A DNA stretch of 64,000 bases from Chrysoporthe austroafricana (GCA_001051155.2 JYIP02000001.1:5270001-5334000), one strand, 5' to 3'; counted from the first letter of the stretch, positions 12,946 to 26,321 are shown. The notes: generated from the letters alone by a model not told the origin. Translations and numbers: made by a program.

Positions 12946-15019
12946 ATGGGAGCATCCTGCAGCCGTATAAAGGACGATGGGTCCGAAACTCTCGAAAAGG
13001 AACAAGCAGAGGCGCCTCGCCTCCGTCATCTTTCCAAGCCTGTCAATACGATCCCTCCTCGTCAGCACCATTCCGGCGGCGTCACTGACTCTCGGCACAG
13101 CAAGATGAGCCGAACCGCGAAACCTAAGGCCAGCCCTCACCGGTGGGACACCGTCGGCGCACTGGACGGCATCATCGACGCCAGGGTGGGGCCCTCCAGC
13201 AGCGCTGCCGTGGCCACGGCCACCGACTACCAGAAGCAGCGCGAGGAGCTGCGGAGGCGCGAGGGCGCGCTGGGCTTCGAGCACAGGCTCGCGAGCACGG
13301 CCTCGCCCAAGGAGCGGCAGGTGGACGAGATCCTCCAGGGCCTGAGGCGCGACGACGACGAGAACGTCTTCGCCGTCGAGCCGAAGCGGCAGGGGTTCAA
13401 CGGGCAGCAGCACCACAGGTTCGCCGGGGACCACTTCCTGTCGAACAAGGCTCTGATCGACAGGTCTAAGGTCCTAAGGGTCGCCCGGAAGGTACCTAAG
13501 GGGGCGCACCTGCACATCCACTTCAACGCCTGCCTGCAGCCGCACGTGCTACTGGACATAGCGAGCACCATGGACCACATGTACATCACCAGCGACCTCC
13601 CGCTGGTGGACCACCGGGACCACCACAACTACAAGCGCGCCAAGATCCAGTTCTCCATCATGGCGCAGGCGTCGAGCACGGGCAACCTATTCGACCCCGG
13701 GTATAGGGACCGCCAGGGCGCGCAGAAGTTCAAGGACTTCCTGGCTGAGTTCCCGCGGCACCGCCCGGACCGGGACGCCATGACGTGGCTGCAGGAGAAG
13801 CTGGTCTTCCGCGAGGAGGAGGCAAACGGCGCGCTGCAGACCGTCTCAGGCGCGTGGGAGGAGTTCAACACGCGCACGCAGATGATGAAGGGCCTGTTCA
13901 ACTACGAGACGGCGTACCGCTCGTACACGCGCCACCTCCTGGAGGACTTCGTCGCCGACAACATCCAGTACGCCGAGATCCGCCCCAACTTCATGGACAC
14001 CAACCAGGTGTGGACGGACGACGGGACGAGCAAGGTCGACAACGTGGGGATCATGAACATGATCATCGAGGAGTACGAGAAGTTCCAGGCCGGGGCGAAG
14101 GGCAGGCCGGGGGCGTACTTCGGCGGGCTCAAGGTCATCTACTGCTGCCCGAGATCATATCCCAAAGAGAAGGTCGCCAACGGGCTCAGGCAGTGCTTGG
14201 AGTTCAAGAAGAGGTGGCCGCAATGGATTGCCGGTAAGTGAACAGATCTCCCCCCCCCCTTTTTTTTTGTCCTTTCCAATTACCTTTTAGTTCCTTTATT
14301 CCGGGGCGCCGGCTAACCCTCTCGTAGGATTTGATCTGGTCGGCGAAGAGGGCAAAGGCAAGCCTCTCAACTTCTTCATCCCCGAATTCCTCCAGTTCCA
14401 GAAGGACTGCAGGGATGCGAACGTCGAGATCCCCTTTCTCTTCCACTGCGGAGAGACGCTGGAGATGGGATCGGAGACGGACGGCAACCTCCTGGACGCG
14501 TTGCTCCTCAAGTCCAAGCGCATAGGTCACGGGTTCGCCCTCGCCAGGCATCCTTACATCATGGAGCGGATGAAGCGGGAGAACATCTGCCTCGAGCTGT
14601 GTCCGATATCGAACGAGGTGCTGGGGCTGACGCCGCGCGCGAACGGGCATGCGATGTACAACCTGCTCGCGAACAACGTGCACTGCACGGTGAACAGTGA
14701 CAACGGAACGCTCTTTAAGTAAGTACTCCTTCGCCCCCGACTGGCCAGCGGTATGTGATGCTGACGTCTGTGCAGTTCTACGCTGTCCCACGACTTCTAC
14801 CAGACCATGATCGGGAAGTCGGATATGACGCTGTACGGGTGGAAGCAGCTCATCGAGTGGAGCCTGGAGCACTCGTGCCTGTCGCGGGAAGAGTACGAGT
14901 CCATCCACGCCGAGTGGGAAAAGAAATGGGATGCGTTTCTGGACGAGGTCATTGCGGAGTTTGGGCCCCCTGCTGCGCCGCCTGAGAAGGCTGACGCGGC
15001 TGCTGTCAAAATTTCATAA
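12946..15019 (+). CDS. ADGF/CECR1-type adenosine deaminase family protein
   Basis: Predicted to deaminate adenosine (or a related aminated purine nucleoside) to inosine. Three exons: 12946..14233, 14328..14718 and 14776..15019, all GT-AG, giving 640 residues. Metal and catalytic elements of the adenosine deaminase superfamily are present in order: LHIH at residues 189-192, HCGE at 469-472, RIGHG at 494-498 and NSDN with Asp554. The GFDLVGEE and SNEVLGL stretches match the ADGF/CECR1 branch rather than classical ADA. The start is the first ATG after an in-frame TAG. It gives an N-terminus MGASCS that fits N-myristoylation at Gly2 with a possible palmitoylated Cys5, so membrane tethering is likely rather than the secretion seen for animal ADA2. 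The N-terminal 170 residues are a charged extension. A later in-frame Met at 13105 is an alternative start that would remove the lipidation motif. Confidence 0.9.
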
Positions 15020-17554
15020 TTTGTTATGATACCATTTTTTTTCTTCTTTTGTTGAAAAATCTCTCTCGCCTCGATGCTCGATCCATCTAGAGACGCATCC
15101 GGTGCTTAACTATTTCTTTGTCTCCGAGGACTACTCGTCCGTCAACGCTAGCAGCCTCTTAGGATATGTAGAAGACATAGCGAGTGGGCTCAACCTGGGA
15201 TTTTCACGTTCCACTGACTTGCCTGTGCCCATGTGAGTGGCGGTGCCGGTTGATTGGTTTTTTAAGCCATGTCATCTCCTCAAGCCATCGGGCATGTCCG
15301 TGAGACCTCTAGAATGATGCCAGGCGCGTTCCTGTTTCCGGTTGACGTGCGAGTCTTGATTGCTTGATCTGTTGTGCGTAGTCTCTCTTTGTAGCTGAAT
15401 AGTGACGGTGCCGAACCTGTCCTCTCGATGTGGTCCCCGTTGGCTCTTCTCTCGTTTCACAACGGCAGCAATTGCAGCTGCGTCGTTCCCAGGCTGACTT
15501 TATGGCCTGTTTCTATAGCAGCGGTTGCAAGGGAGTTGGGGAGGAGGTGGATAGACATTATCTAGGCATAGAGAAAGTTAGTGGTGATTTTAATGCCGGC
15601 AATCAAGTCCATGACTGAATAGCAATATTTTCAAATAGACAGCGAGATAAAGGGGGAGGGGGACAGACAGACAGAAACCAGAGAAACAAAGATACAAGGA
15701 GAGTAGACCTGACTTTTTTTCGCTCTATGCTATCGTTTCTTGTTTCTCCGAGGAAAATGAGGATGGGGGAAACGGTAGTTAGGAAACCATTTCTAAGCCA
15801 CCAACCCTACTTTGCTCATTCAGTTGCCGAACCTTGCCGTCTATCCTTCAATAGTCTCTCTTCATCCGAATTGCGGCGCGCATTTGAGTTCGTAGCATAA
15901 AGGGCTTGGACTTAATGCTTATTCGGACCGAGATCGCGAGGATGAAAGTAGGCCCGAAAGCATCTGTTATTGGACTAGCCAATAGTTGCTCGGATATTCG
16001 GATCTACCTTTGAGTAATTGTAATCTTAAGCAAGATTGTGAAGCCGAGGCTGAAAGGCTCCTTCGCCTATTTGTTTACATGGCTCGGCCGGGCGCGATAT
16101 GCCCTCACCGGCGCCGGCCGTGATCGTCTCCCTGCCCCCGGCCAACCACGATTGTAAGCGCAGTGTCGCAGAGGACACCCCAAGCGGCAAATATACCGAG
16201 GCTGATCATACGCTGAATGCGGAGGCTGCGAACTCGGTATGACGCTCGAGTTATGGCAAGGCCCCTGGGGTTCGTGGGGACGTCCACATGGCCTTGCCGC
16301 CTATATCGCTAAACTGCGCATGACCACCCGTTGTGTGTACGGGATGTGGCGTGTGCAGCGGAGATCGCTCTCCACTTGTCTGTTGGCTTTCGCCAGCTAC
16401 GTATGGCTCGGTCAAGCGCCGAAGGAAGAACTTTCGTACAACGCGAGATTGCGAGCGCGGATATTGAGTTTGACGTGAAAGTACTCGTGATCGTGGCGGA
16501 AGAGACGGCTGTGACACGTGAGTTGGCTTCCATGGGCTCTGATATCCGGGCTGAGACCAGTGCCGCTGGTGGCAGTGGGACTAGGCGAAGGTGGCATAAT
16601 AATGATGATGTTTGTGCTTTAATGCTGTTATGCTGTCGTCGTCGTCCGCGATGCTGGTGCCACGTGTGCCCACGTGTGCCGACGTCCAAATGCTACCTAA
16701 ATAGGTATTAGTGCAGCCATTTGTCGAACAGCTCTCTGATCTCATCTTGCTTTATCTTATCTCTCGTGATCTAATCTTCCATCGCTCTGATCACGACCCT
16801 CGCCCGTCTTAAAGCACAACTCGCCATCGGCGTTGCGCAGGTAGGCTGTAGCAGCGGCCGATCCGTCCGGCTGGTCACATGGACGGCCGGAGGCCGTTGA
16901 ATAGTCGTCCAGGTCCAGTCAGGCGGGCCAGAAACGGACACGGGGTCACGCGCGCGGCAACGCGCAGGAGGCGTAGATCTTTGTAGATGGTCACACAGCA
17001 GAGTCTCGGAAGCTACGAGCCCGGCAGAGGCTGCGGAGGCCGAGCTCTCAGAGAAGGGCTCAAAGTGGGTATGCGTGACCTGTCGCCCCGTGCGTGAGAG
17101 TCATTCACTTGTTTTTCACAGGTGCAGGGTTTGACACGGCCGGCTACTGTGCGTGGTGCTGACTGAGGGAAGCGAGGAAGCGCCGAGGAGATGGCAGCTC
17201 GTCGAAAACGCCGAAGCAGTAGGCGACCGGCGCTCTCCGGTAGCCACGCGCGCGGGCCCTTCCCCAGGGTGTGCTACGGAAAGGGCCTCACCGGCTTGAT
17301 TGGGCGGAGCCGATTACGGTCTGCGGGGGTGTTATCACGATCGGCCCGGAGATTCGGTTTTGAGAGTGATACCGCATCGCGGCTGTGATATCAGCTGGGG
17401 GGATGGCTTGGCTCCCTGCATGGCGCTGGCCTCGCGCGGCGCGCGCCAGCACATATAGGGCGGGCGGGCGCCCACACACCCCCGGCGGTGATGGACCAGG
17501 TCGTCGTCATCGTCAAGCGAACCGTCGCGAAGGCATTATACACCAGAAGCCGCC
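15020..17554. other. intergenic
   Basis: About 2.5 kb without a supportable gene. It includes an AT-richer patch near 15600-15720 with CAGA repeats and a T-run. The stretch from about 17100 to 17554 leads into the oxygenase gene and is GC-rich. Confidence 0.55.
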
Positions 17555-18684
17555 ATGGGCGTCCGAACGAACCACTTCCACATTCCCACCATCGACATCG
17601 CCCCTTATCTGCGGGACCCGACGTCTGACGCTGCGGCACGGATCGTCCGCGATGTGCGGAACGCCTGCATGAGCGTGGGCTTCTTCTCGCTGGTGGGCCA
17701 TGGCATACCGAGGAAGATACGGAGCGACATCCTCGAGGGCGCGAAGAAGCTGTTCAACCTGCCGCTGGAGGAGAAGCTCACCCTCAAGCACCCGCAGCTC
17801 AAGAACAGAGGCTACGAGCTCATCGGGTCCCAGTCCCTACAGGAAGGCACCCTTCCGGATCTGAAAGAGGTAGAGTACCCAGCCCGCCATACGACGCACT
17901 TGCGAGTCTCTCGAGGGCCGCAGAGGATGCTAATGGGCTCGTTAAAGGGCTTCTACATCGGCAAGCACATGCCAGCGGACTCGGAGAAAGCAAGAGCACA
18001 CCCACACCTGTTGGGAGAGAACGTCTTCCCGTCGAGCCTCCCGGCATTCGAGTTCCAGCATCCGAGCGAGGTCTACTACTCGGCCGTCCTCGACCTGTCG
18101 TTGAAGGTGCTGGATATCCTCGCAAAGGGCCTGCCCTATGGCGACGGCATCTTCCGTGACTTCGTCTCCAACGACCCGGTCTGCACCATGAGACTGCTCC
18201 ACTATCCCCCACAACAGTCACGAGACCAGAGACAACTCGGCGCAGGTGCTCATACGGATTTTGGTGCGTACATCTCCCGGACCTGTCGGCCACTCCCGGG
18301 ATTAACATCAAGTCAGGTGCCATTACCCTTCTCCTCCAGGACACAGCCGGCGGCCTCGAGGTCCTCGAGGAGTCCACCGGCATCTGGCATGCCGTGGCCC
18401 CCAACCCGGACGCCTATGTCGTCAATATAGGCGACATGCTTTCGCTGTGGACCAAGGGCATCTACAAGAGCGCCACGCACCGGGTCATCAACAAGAGCGG
18501 CGGGGACCGGTACTCTGTGCCGTTCTTCTTCGATGGCAACGCGGAGGTCAAGCTGCGGCCGTTCGACGGCAGCGAGCCTGTGGGGGGGCGGATCGTCACC
18601 GTCGAGGAGCACATGCTGGAACGTTTAGGTACTTCCTATGCGCGGGTCGCACGGCGCGGGCAAGTTGTCTCAGTGCCTGCTTGA
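17555..18684 (+). CDS. 2-oxoglutarate/Fe(II)-dependent oxygenase (isopenicillin N synthase-like fold)
   Basis: Three exons: 17555..17869, 17948..18263 and 18317..18684, giving 332 residues. The first intron is 78 nt with no in-frame stop, so retention would add 26 residues. Splicing restores the family junction DLKE|GFYIG, so I treat it as an intron; a TGCTAAT branch point precedes the acceptor. The N-terminal DIOX_N-type half carries the FPxIDxAPYL-like start and GFFSLVGHGIP. The C-terminal half has the iron ligands H207, D209 (HTDFG) and H265, and the 2-oxoglutarate-binding R275 of the RYS motif. Members hydroxylate, desaturate or cyclise small molecules; the substrate cannot be told from sequence. 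It ends about 600 bases from the convergent MFS transporter gene, so the two could form a small metabolic pair, which is inference only. Confidence 0.93.
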
Positions 18685-19292
18685 GACCGATCCTCACTTC
18701 CCGTTCAGTATAAATCAATGTCAAAAATGTCTCGCTCATGCTCCTCCAAGTAGCAGGCCCCTAGACCGGTCTCCCGAGTTGCTATCCCAATCCGACCTTC
18801 CTAGAGATCGGACCGACCACTGCCGCAGGAAATCACGAGTGCTCTGATCGCCATCGTGGCTGGCCGCCTCGTGCTACGTGTCACCAGATCATATCTCAGA
18901 CACGCATCTGCAACGGCAACATAATTAAACTTAAGCATCCCAGCACAGCTCGTTTCTTCTCGCTTCTATGCCGCCACCCGGCTTGGCCTGCGATGATCAC
19001 CGTCGCATTGCATGCTGATATTTTTTCCCTCTTGTCTCGAGATCGCCGTTACGACTATCCTTGCCACTTTGCTTGATCACGTCCTGCATGAACTTTTTCC
19101 AAGATCCGACCGGTCTTTTCTCACCGATATCTTGGGCTTGACTTCGGGAATGAAGGTGGGAGTGGGACCGACCCGGGCGTCGATAGTGATCCTGTTCTGG
19201 GATTGTTCTCTGGAATTGTTCAGACGAAAATTCTCTTCTGTGCGTACATGTACACTCCCGCCAATTCAGAACGTTCCTTAATAGAAACCCGC
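18685..19292. other. convergent 3' intergenic region
   Basis: About 600 bases between the stop codons of the convergent oxygenase and transporter genes. I see no gene; it presumably holds both 3' UTRs and polyadenylation signals. Confidence 0.6.
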
Positions 19293-21032
19293 TCAAAGTG
19301 CAAACCGCCACTCGGACGAGTTCTCCCAGCCTATGACCCCGGACCCAGCCGGTCCTCCTACTTCTACCTCTACGCCCTCAGCGTCCATCTTCTCCGCCGA
19401 GGACATGGCATCACCCGCCATGTCTCGCCGGTTCCGCGCCTCCTCGTCCCACCGGTCGTTCATGTGCTTAAAGTATGTCCGCAGCCCGAGGGCGAGGACT
19501 GCGTTGAAGAACATGAAGGCCGCACAGATCGCCATGCCCTTGACATAGTACGGCCCCTCCCTCGCGGAAAACACGCGCGTGCCGAGCAGCGGCCCGCACT
19601 GCCCTATGATGTTCATGATCGCGATGCCGGCGCCGCGCTTGGTGTCGCTGCGCTGGTTGTTGAGCAGCCAGGAGAGGATGTTCGCGATGGCGGGGAAGAC
19701 GCCGGCCGCGGCGAGGAAGACGCCGGCGTACCTGACGGCCACGGGGCGGCAGGCGGCGAGGAGGACGTAGCCGGCACAGCCCACGACGGAGAGCGCCGCG
19801 ATCAGGAGGCCCCGCTGCTGCGTGCGGTCGCCCAGCCAGGTGGAGGTGATGCAGATGAGGAAGGCGACGAAGTAGGGCGGGGCAGTGAGACCCTGCGCGT
19901 TGACGCTCGTGAAGCCCATCCCCGTCAGGACGGCCGGCAGGAACACGGGCAGGGAGGCGAACGCAACGTTGCAGCTGAAGTACATGAGCGCCTGGACCCA
20001 CGCCTGGGGGGTCTTCAGGGCCCCGACGACCTCGCGCCAGTCGATGCGGCCGAGGCGGCGGCCCTGTGACGTGCCCGTGTCCGCATAGCCCGTCGTGTGC
20101 AGCGCGCGGGCCCGGGCCAGCGCCTTCTCCTCCTCGCTGAGGAACGTGGCGCTGGACGCCGAATCCGGGAGCACGAAGAAGACCACGAAGGCGAGGATGA
20201 GGGGCGGGATCGCCTCGATGATGAAGAGCAGGCGCCAGCTTTCGATCCGGTAGTGGGACCCGGTGATGCCGTAGGCGAGCGCGCCGGCAAAGGTGGTCGC
20301 CAGCGGCGCAGCAGACAAGAAGATCCCGCAGCGCAGGCCCAGCTCTCGCCTGGTGTAATAGAAGGAGAAGAGGTATGGCATGCCTGGTCCAAAACCTGCC
20401 TCGGCCGTCGCTAGGAACCATCGACAAGCCATCAGCCCTGACCAGTTGAACGCAGTTGCCTGCAACATGGACGCTACACTCCAAGTCAAGACCGTCACGA
20501 AGGCCCATATGTCTGGATGATGCCAGTCAGATCGATGCGGCCACGAAGAAACACATGGAGAGGGGGCAAGGAGGAGACTATACGGGGAGGTATGATTTTC
20601 CACATCAGCGCGAGCCATTCGAAGATGATGTACGGAATATAGAAGATCGTGAGGAGCCACTGATGGAAGTCAGTATAACAACATCCTCAGCGTCGGGGTT
20701 GAACCAGGACTTGCCTGATACTGAGCATCACTGAGTCCGAGGTCTTTACCCATCCCCGCCGTCTGGGCGTTTCCGATATTTGACCGGTCAAGAAACGCGG
20801 CCATGTCTGGGACAACAGTTAGCCAGGCTCTACGAATCGGGAGGTGCGCCATACAGCACAAGAACGCAAGCACGACAAGCCGCCTGTCCAACTTGCGGAC
20901 CAGGCGGCTCTCGGTCGCCTCGTCGAAGTCGACCGTCTGTTCTGATGAGCGGCTGGCCTGCTCCAGAGCCGAAGGCCTCCGCTTGAGGTCCAGAGCGGGC
21001 CCGGGTCCTGCCGGTGAGATTTCGGCAGTCAT
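19293..21032 (-). CDS. MFS transporter, allantoate permease-like (anion:cation symporter family)
   Basis: Plasma-membrane secondary transporter of the Dal5-like family, which moves organic anions such as allantoate, ureidosuccinate, nicotinate or related vitamins with protons. Four exons on the minus strand: 21032..20855, 20806..20715, 20659..20584 and 20512..19293, giving 521 residues. Exon 1 encodes a cytosolic N-terminus and KLDRRLVVLAFL. Joining the exons yields the family landmarks DRSNIGNA, LGLSDAQYQWLLTIFYIPY and EAGFGPGMPY. Introns 1 and 3 are GT-AG with CTAAC or CTGAC branch points. Intron 2 (20714..20660) uses a GC donor, CAG|GCAAGT, and is the only way to keep the frame. About twelve hydrophobic helices follow, with a long central loop near residues 230-280. 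The substrate is not determinable from the sequence. Confidence 0.93.
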
Positions 21033-24000
21033 TGTGCGTCCTAAAGGGATCTCGTGCTCGTGGTGCTCGCGAATGAGGCTGAAAGGAGCGAGCTCTACAG
21101 AACCTCTTGGGTCAGCCCACTGGAGGCACGAAGGCGTTCAGCTCCTAGGTAACCGACCTGAAATGAGCGGTCGCAACATCTGCTGCGAGATACGGCATGG
21201 GACACACCGCCGTCTCCGGACAAGCTCTAGTCGCACGACACATCAGGTCTGTCTCCAAGCTCTAATTAGCGTCTCTAGGCCGGGGTGAAATGACCCCGAG
21301 ACAGTCCAGGTCCACAAGGCACAATTGGTCTCTTCGACGAGAAACAATGAGAATCGTCTTACTCGTCTCACTCGCCAAGAAAAGATAAAGAACTTTACTC
21401 GCGAGACTTCGTTGGTTTCCTGGATGGGGAAATCTCCGCACGACCGCCTTCGTCATCGGCAAACTCAAAACGCACGCCTTTCCCCCCTTCCAAGCTCCCG
21501 GCTCGGTCGCGCCTACGCCGAACCCCAGGCAGAGGTCATCGACGTCTAGCTAGCGTGGCCAATGCTGAATCTCTAGTTCTAGTCGAAATTTAAGGGCGAG
21601 GAGAGGATGTCAACGGGTATTGTAACGCATAACGACGAAGCCAAGACTTTGATAGGCATAGCGGTCCGAGACCTAGTAGACTTGGCCTGTGAAGAAGGAC
21701 ACCGAAAACTTTCGCCTAAGACTCTAAATAATAATTACTAGGCTAGTAGCCTTCAAATCTAGGAGAGCTTTACCTCGAACACCTACGAGTTTCCATGTTC
21801 CAAGCCAGAGCAGTCAGTAATACTGGAGTGGATCTGGCCATTCGGAGCCACTCAACCTGATCCCCTAATCAATTTTCCTTTTCACCCGGGAGCTTCATCA
21901 TCCATCATAATTGAACACACTGTCAGCGCGTGACATATAATAGAAGGCGTGCCCAAACAACGGCTGCAAGTGTCTGTGCCACAATTGGCTTCAGCCTCAT
22001 GGCAGCACTATCGTTGCGCGTGATCCGCGTGCACATACACATCTGGACAGCGGCCGACAGCAAGCCCCTCTGTGTAACAAAATGACGAGTTGGGGAGAGC
22101 CCTAACGTTATACAGAGATACAAGAAAATGAAGTCCTCAGCATGTGCTCATCGCCTCACTTGAAGAGCCGCATCGAGCCCCTTCTTGGCCATGGCGGCGA
22201 TGCTCCTCATCTGCTGACCTACTGACTGTCCGCCCCGTTCCTGGAGGTCTCGCTGTAAGCATCAGGCCGAATTAGATCCGGATGCTGTAGAAAGGCAGCC
22301 TCGGTACGTGAGAGAAACGGACAAGCACGTACCCGCAGCGACGCAGGAAAGGCCAGGCAGCCGCGCGGCAGGGCACATCTTGTCCTCGCGAGCGCCTGGC
22401 ATCTCGTGCGAGCTCGGTGCCGGGCACTAGGCGAGAGCGGCTGATTTGGCGAGAGAGGCCGGGGTGCCAGGGGACAAGCTCAGAGGAAAATGCTGTTCAC
22501 TCGAACAGCTAGCTGAGATGACCACCAATACTGTACAGATCCCAAGAGTCGTCTATATGGAAAACCACCCCGGAAGGAATCTTGTAGCATAGCCCCTTAA
22601 TCAACATCCGGCTGTGAGATGATCGGGTGCCCGCAGCTTTTGTTGAGACATCGTGAACGCCTATCCGGGTCACCGGTCGACAAGCGGCCATGTAGCGAGA
22701 GATGAGTGCCTATTTCCTCCGTGTCGCACATAGACGAAGCCAAGGGGCGAAGCTTCGGTTTCTTGTTTCAATGTCGACTTACAGCGAGAAACAAAGTTCT
22801 CCACCAGAGTCTGCCGTTCGGATCGGAAGGGGACTGTTTCGTTCTCTGGAAACTTGTTGAGCTGGAGAGGTGTCTCAAGGTGGGCTTGACAACGAGATAC
22901 CTCAAGCTGACGACGGCGCTTTCCTGGACGTACAGGCGATAAGAAAGGAGGACCATGGCTTAATACTCACAGATCCTTTCGTCAGACTGGATCGCCATGG
23001 ACGGCGACCGGAGCCGGAAGGAGATAAAGCATTGTTCAAAGTTCAAAACAACCGTCCCGCAGCAAGCCGAGGGGGCGCCAAGGAAGGCTGGGCGGAGCGC
23101 CTCGGCCAGTGACAGACGCCATGACCTCGCTGCATCTGCGTGGTGGAATTCCCCTCCATGCCGGTGCGGAATCCCATTCGTTCCCGGGTCCAACAGGAAG
23201 AGCAGGGAGGTGCTGAGCTTGTTGCTCGGGGATGACTTCACACCATTCATGCATTATGCCTCTCCGCGGAGGGCCTGATGGAACGTTGCGGGAGGCCAAC
23301 GTTGATGTTGTGCATCTCGCGTCGCACCGATTGGGCTGATGCATCCTCCTGGTGGTCATCCTTTGGTGGGAAGAGGTCATCCCCTGTTTCACGAGCTGCG
23401 CCCAGCATGGCGGAAACAGACGCCATAGGTGACAGACAGAGCCTGCTAGGTGCGACGTTCCACGAAAGGGTCCTATGGGAAGTGCTGACAAGTGAAGAGG
23501 ACAGCAGTTTTGCCTGCCTGTCTGCAGCGTCTTCTGTCGTTTGACCGTAGCAAAGAAGATGACCGCAACCTACATACCTGGTGGTTGGGAACTTCGATTA
23601 GGGACAGGGGGCCACGGGCGCTCCTCTGGCCTCCCATTATATGCTGTGATTTTAAGCTTATCAGGCGGGGTCCAGCTGCTGCGCTAGCTTGACTGGGTAA
23701 TGACCATGGCATGTGCAAGTTGGACTTTTTTCCCTACTGGTATTCCTCCTGTGAATCCTGCTGGCGACCCGGGAATTCCTAGACATGGCATTTTATTTGT
23801 CCCCCGTCGCGGACACGAGCTCTTACAAGTTCAATCAAGTCTGCCCGTGTGGAGCCGGAGACCACGATCCCAAGGTATCCGGTCTGCCAGTTGGGCGTCG
23901 GTCTGACGGGGTGTGGTGAGGTGATTTTATGACCATTAGCACACTCAGTAGTACATCGTAAGTGCATGATGACACTCCACTTCCCCAGCCACCTGCTCTG

Positions 24001-25375
24001 CCCGTCAAAGCATCCACACGCAGCCAGACCAAGAAGACGACTCTTGCCACCTCAGGACAGAAAAGCAGGATGCGAGCGCAGTCAGCAGCCAGAACCGCGG
24101 ATACGATGACGCTACACGAGAAGTGGTCCCTGGGTTCTGATCACGCGGAACTGACCGGCGCGTCGTTTTTGGCAGGACGACGAGCGCCTCCGCATCGTAT
24201 TCACGGCACCGAGGCCGAGGCCAAGCACATGGGCTCTGGACCACGGAACGCCGGCTCAGGGGTGAGGGTGGTCGGCACTGAGGTCGATCGCCTTGGGTCC
24301 CTGGCCTGCAGCAGCACCGATCTCCATCAGCCCACCCATCCACCCCTCCAAGGCTATCACTGCTCCTCGGCTCTTCCTCGTCGTGACCACACCAATGGGG
24401 CTGGTGGCTGCTGCTTTTTGTTACAAGCAAACAGACACACACACACCCTCCATCCAAACAACTCCCGAGGTGGAGACGTGCCCCAGCTTCTGGACCCTGG
24501 GAATACCAGTCCCCTGGGCCACCCATATCTGCTCTCTACTCCCCACGACAGCAACGCCCAGAGTCCCAGCCCACCTGAAAAAGCCCCGACGGATCCTCCG
24601 CAGACAAAGTGCTTAAGATGATATGCAGGCATGACCAGCCCGCCGCCGGCAGCGCCGCCGCTACACCCCATTGTTTGCTGCCGAGTACTCCTGGAGTGGC
24701 CAGGGGAGCCAGGATAGATGAGTGGCAGCTGCGACTAACTCTCTATAGGGTGGTAGGGCTGTCCACCTCTTCCCAGTGAGGAAAGGAACATTGAGGCTGG
24801 TGCACCCAGTGCCAGTAGTCTGCCATTTTGACGAGCACTAGGAGATCCTAGGGTCCAGGAAGGGGACCAGGCTGTATGTACCCAGGCACCCCAGGAATCA
24901 CCCAACCACACGAACCAACGATCTACACGGTGACTCCATACCTCCTTCACAAGATGTTTATATCATACCGACTCCTCTTTCCCAACCCACTGCCTGAAAC
25001 GTGTCGTCCCTTTCCCTCCCCATACTCCATCCTCTCCGTCTCTCTTGCTGTGACTTAAATAGCAAAGTCCATTATTTGCTGAAAATTTTCACCAGCAGAC
25101 CTCACTTCACTTCTCTTCACCCACCCAATCGCTCCGCTTACTCCGTCACTACTCGCTTCTGCTATCTTGCTTCGGTCTCCCGTGCTCAAATCGGCTCCTG
25201 AGACCTTACGTCCAGTCTACAAGATTGTCGTGTTTTTTACTATATCCGGGCTAGGACACGAGACCCCAAATAGTGGCTTCGAACAACAGCAAGGAGGAGT
25301 AGGCAAAGTCGACCTTGCTCTTAAGCCTACCCCAAACTCCTCAGCAGCAACCGAGTGACACACGTGACGCTCAAG
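21033..25375. other. long gene-free stretch
   Basis: About 4.3 kb upstream of both the minus-strand transporter and the plus-strand Crh gene. I find no frame with recognisable motifs. The part around 21550-21930 is AT-richer, while 24000-24650 is GC- and Pro-codon-rich with open frames on both strands that look like composition artefacts. The 300 bases before 25376 are C/T-rich and likely promoter and leader of the next gene. Confidence 0.5.
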
Positions 25376-26276
25376 ATGGTCCCTCGACTGCCCTTCGCTA
25401 CGGCTTTTGTGGCCTTCACGGCCTCTGCTGTGGCCCAGATCACCAGTGCCTGTAACCCACTGAAGGTTGGCGTAAATGGTTAGTTGTCAACCCCCTCACG
25501 TCACTTGGAGCTGGCTGACCCAGGTGACCAGCCTGCCCTGTCGACAAGGCTTTCGGCTCGCAGAAGATCACCGTCGACTTCACACAGGGTGCAAGTGACC
25601 TCTTCACTGAGTCCGCAGGCGCCGGCGTGACTTACGGCCCAAACGGGGCCGTCTTTTCCATCGCCCAAGCCGGTCAGGCCCCTTCCTTCACCTCCAACAG
25701 CTACCTCTTCTTCGGCACCGTCGATGTCACCATGCAAGTTGCCGCGGGCCAGGGCATAGTCACCACCTTCTTCCTGGAGAGCGACGACCAGGACGAGATC
25801 GACTGGGAGTGGCTCGGCGGCTCGGACAAGAACTCGTTCGGCCAGAGCAACTATTTCTCCAGTCACGATATGGCGTACGGTGTGAACGAGGTCGATCTCA
25901 GCGTGGCCAGCCCCCAGACCGAGACGCACACTTACACCATCGACTGGTCCCCGACACAGCTGGTCTGGAAGGTCGACGGCACACCCCTGCGGACCTTGCC
26001 TTACGCCGGAAACGAGAACGTCTACCCGCAGACTCCTATGCAGATCAAGCTCGGCACCTGGTGCGGCGGCTGCTCCAGCGCTGAGGGCACCGTCACCTGG
26101 GCCGGCGGCCCGCCCGACTGGTCCCAGGCACCATTCATCGCCTACTACAAGAGTATCACGATTCAGGACTCATCCAACGGTGTCGCCGATGCAGTATCGT
26201 ACCAGTACACCGACCAGTCTGGCACCATGGGGAGCATTCAGGTCAACACCGGCTCCGGCGGCTCCACTGAGTCGGG

Positions 26277-26321
<45 letters not shown>

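Noticed and set aside
17870..17947. In-frame reading through the first oxygenase intron
   Set aside because: It has no stop, but splicing restores the conserved DLKE-GFYIG junction and it has donor, branch point and acceptor.
19468..20508. 346-residue open frame overlapping the transporter gene
   Set aside because: Same strand but another frame of the GC-rich transporter exon; Arg/His/Pro-rich shadow without motifs.
23962..24621. 219-residue plus-strand frame
   Set aside because: Pro/Thr/Ser-rich with long frames on both strands; no signal peptide, domain or intron support.
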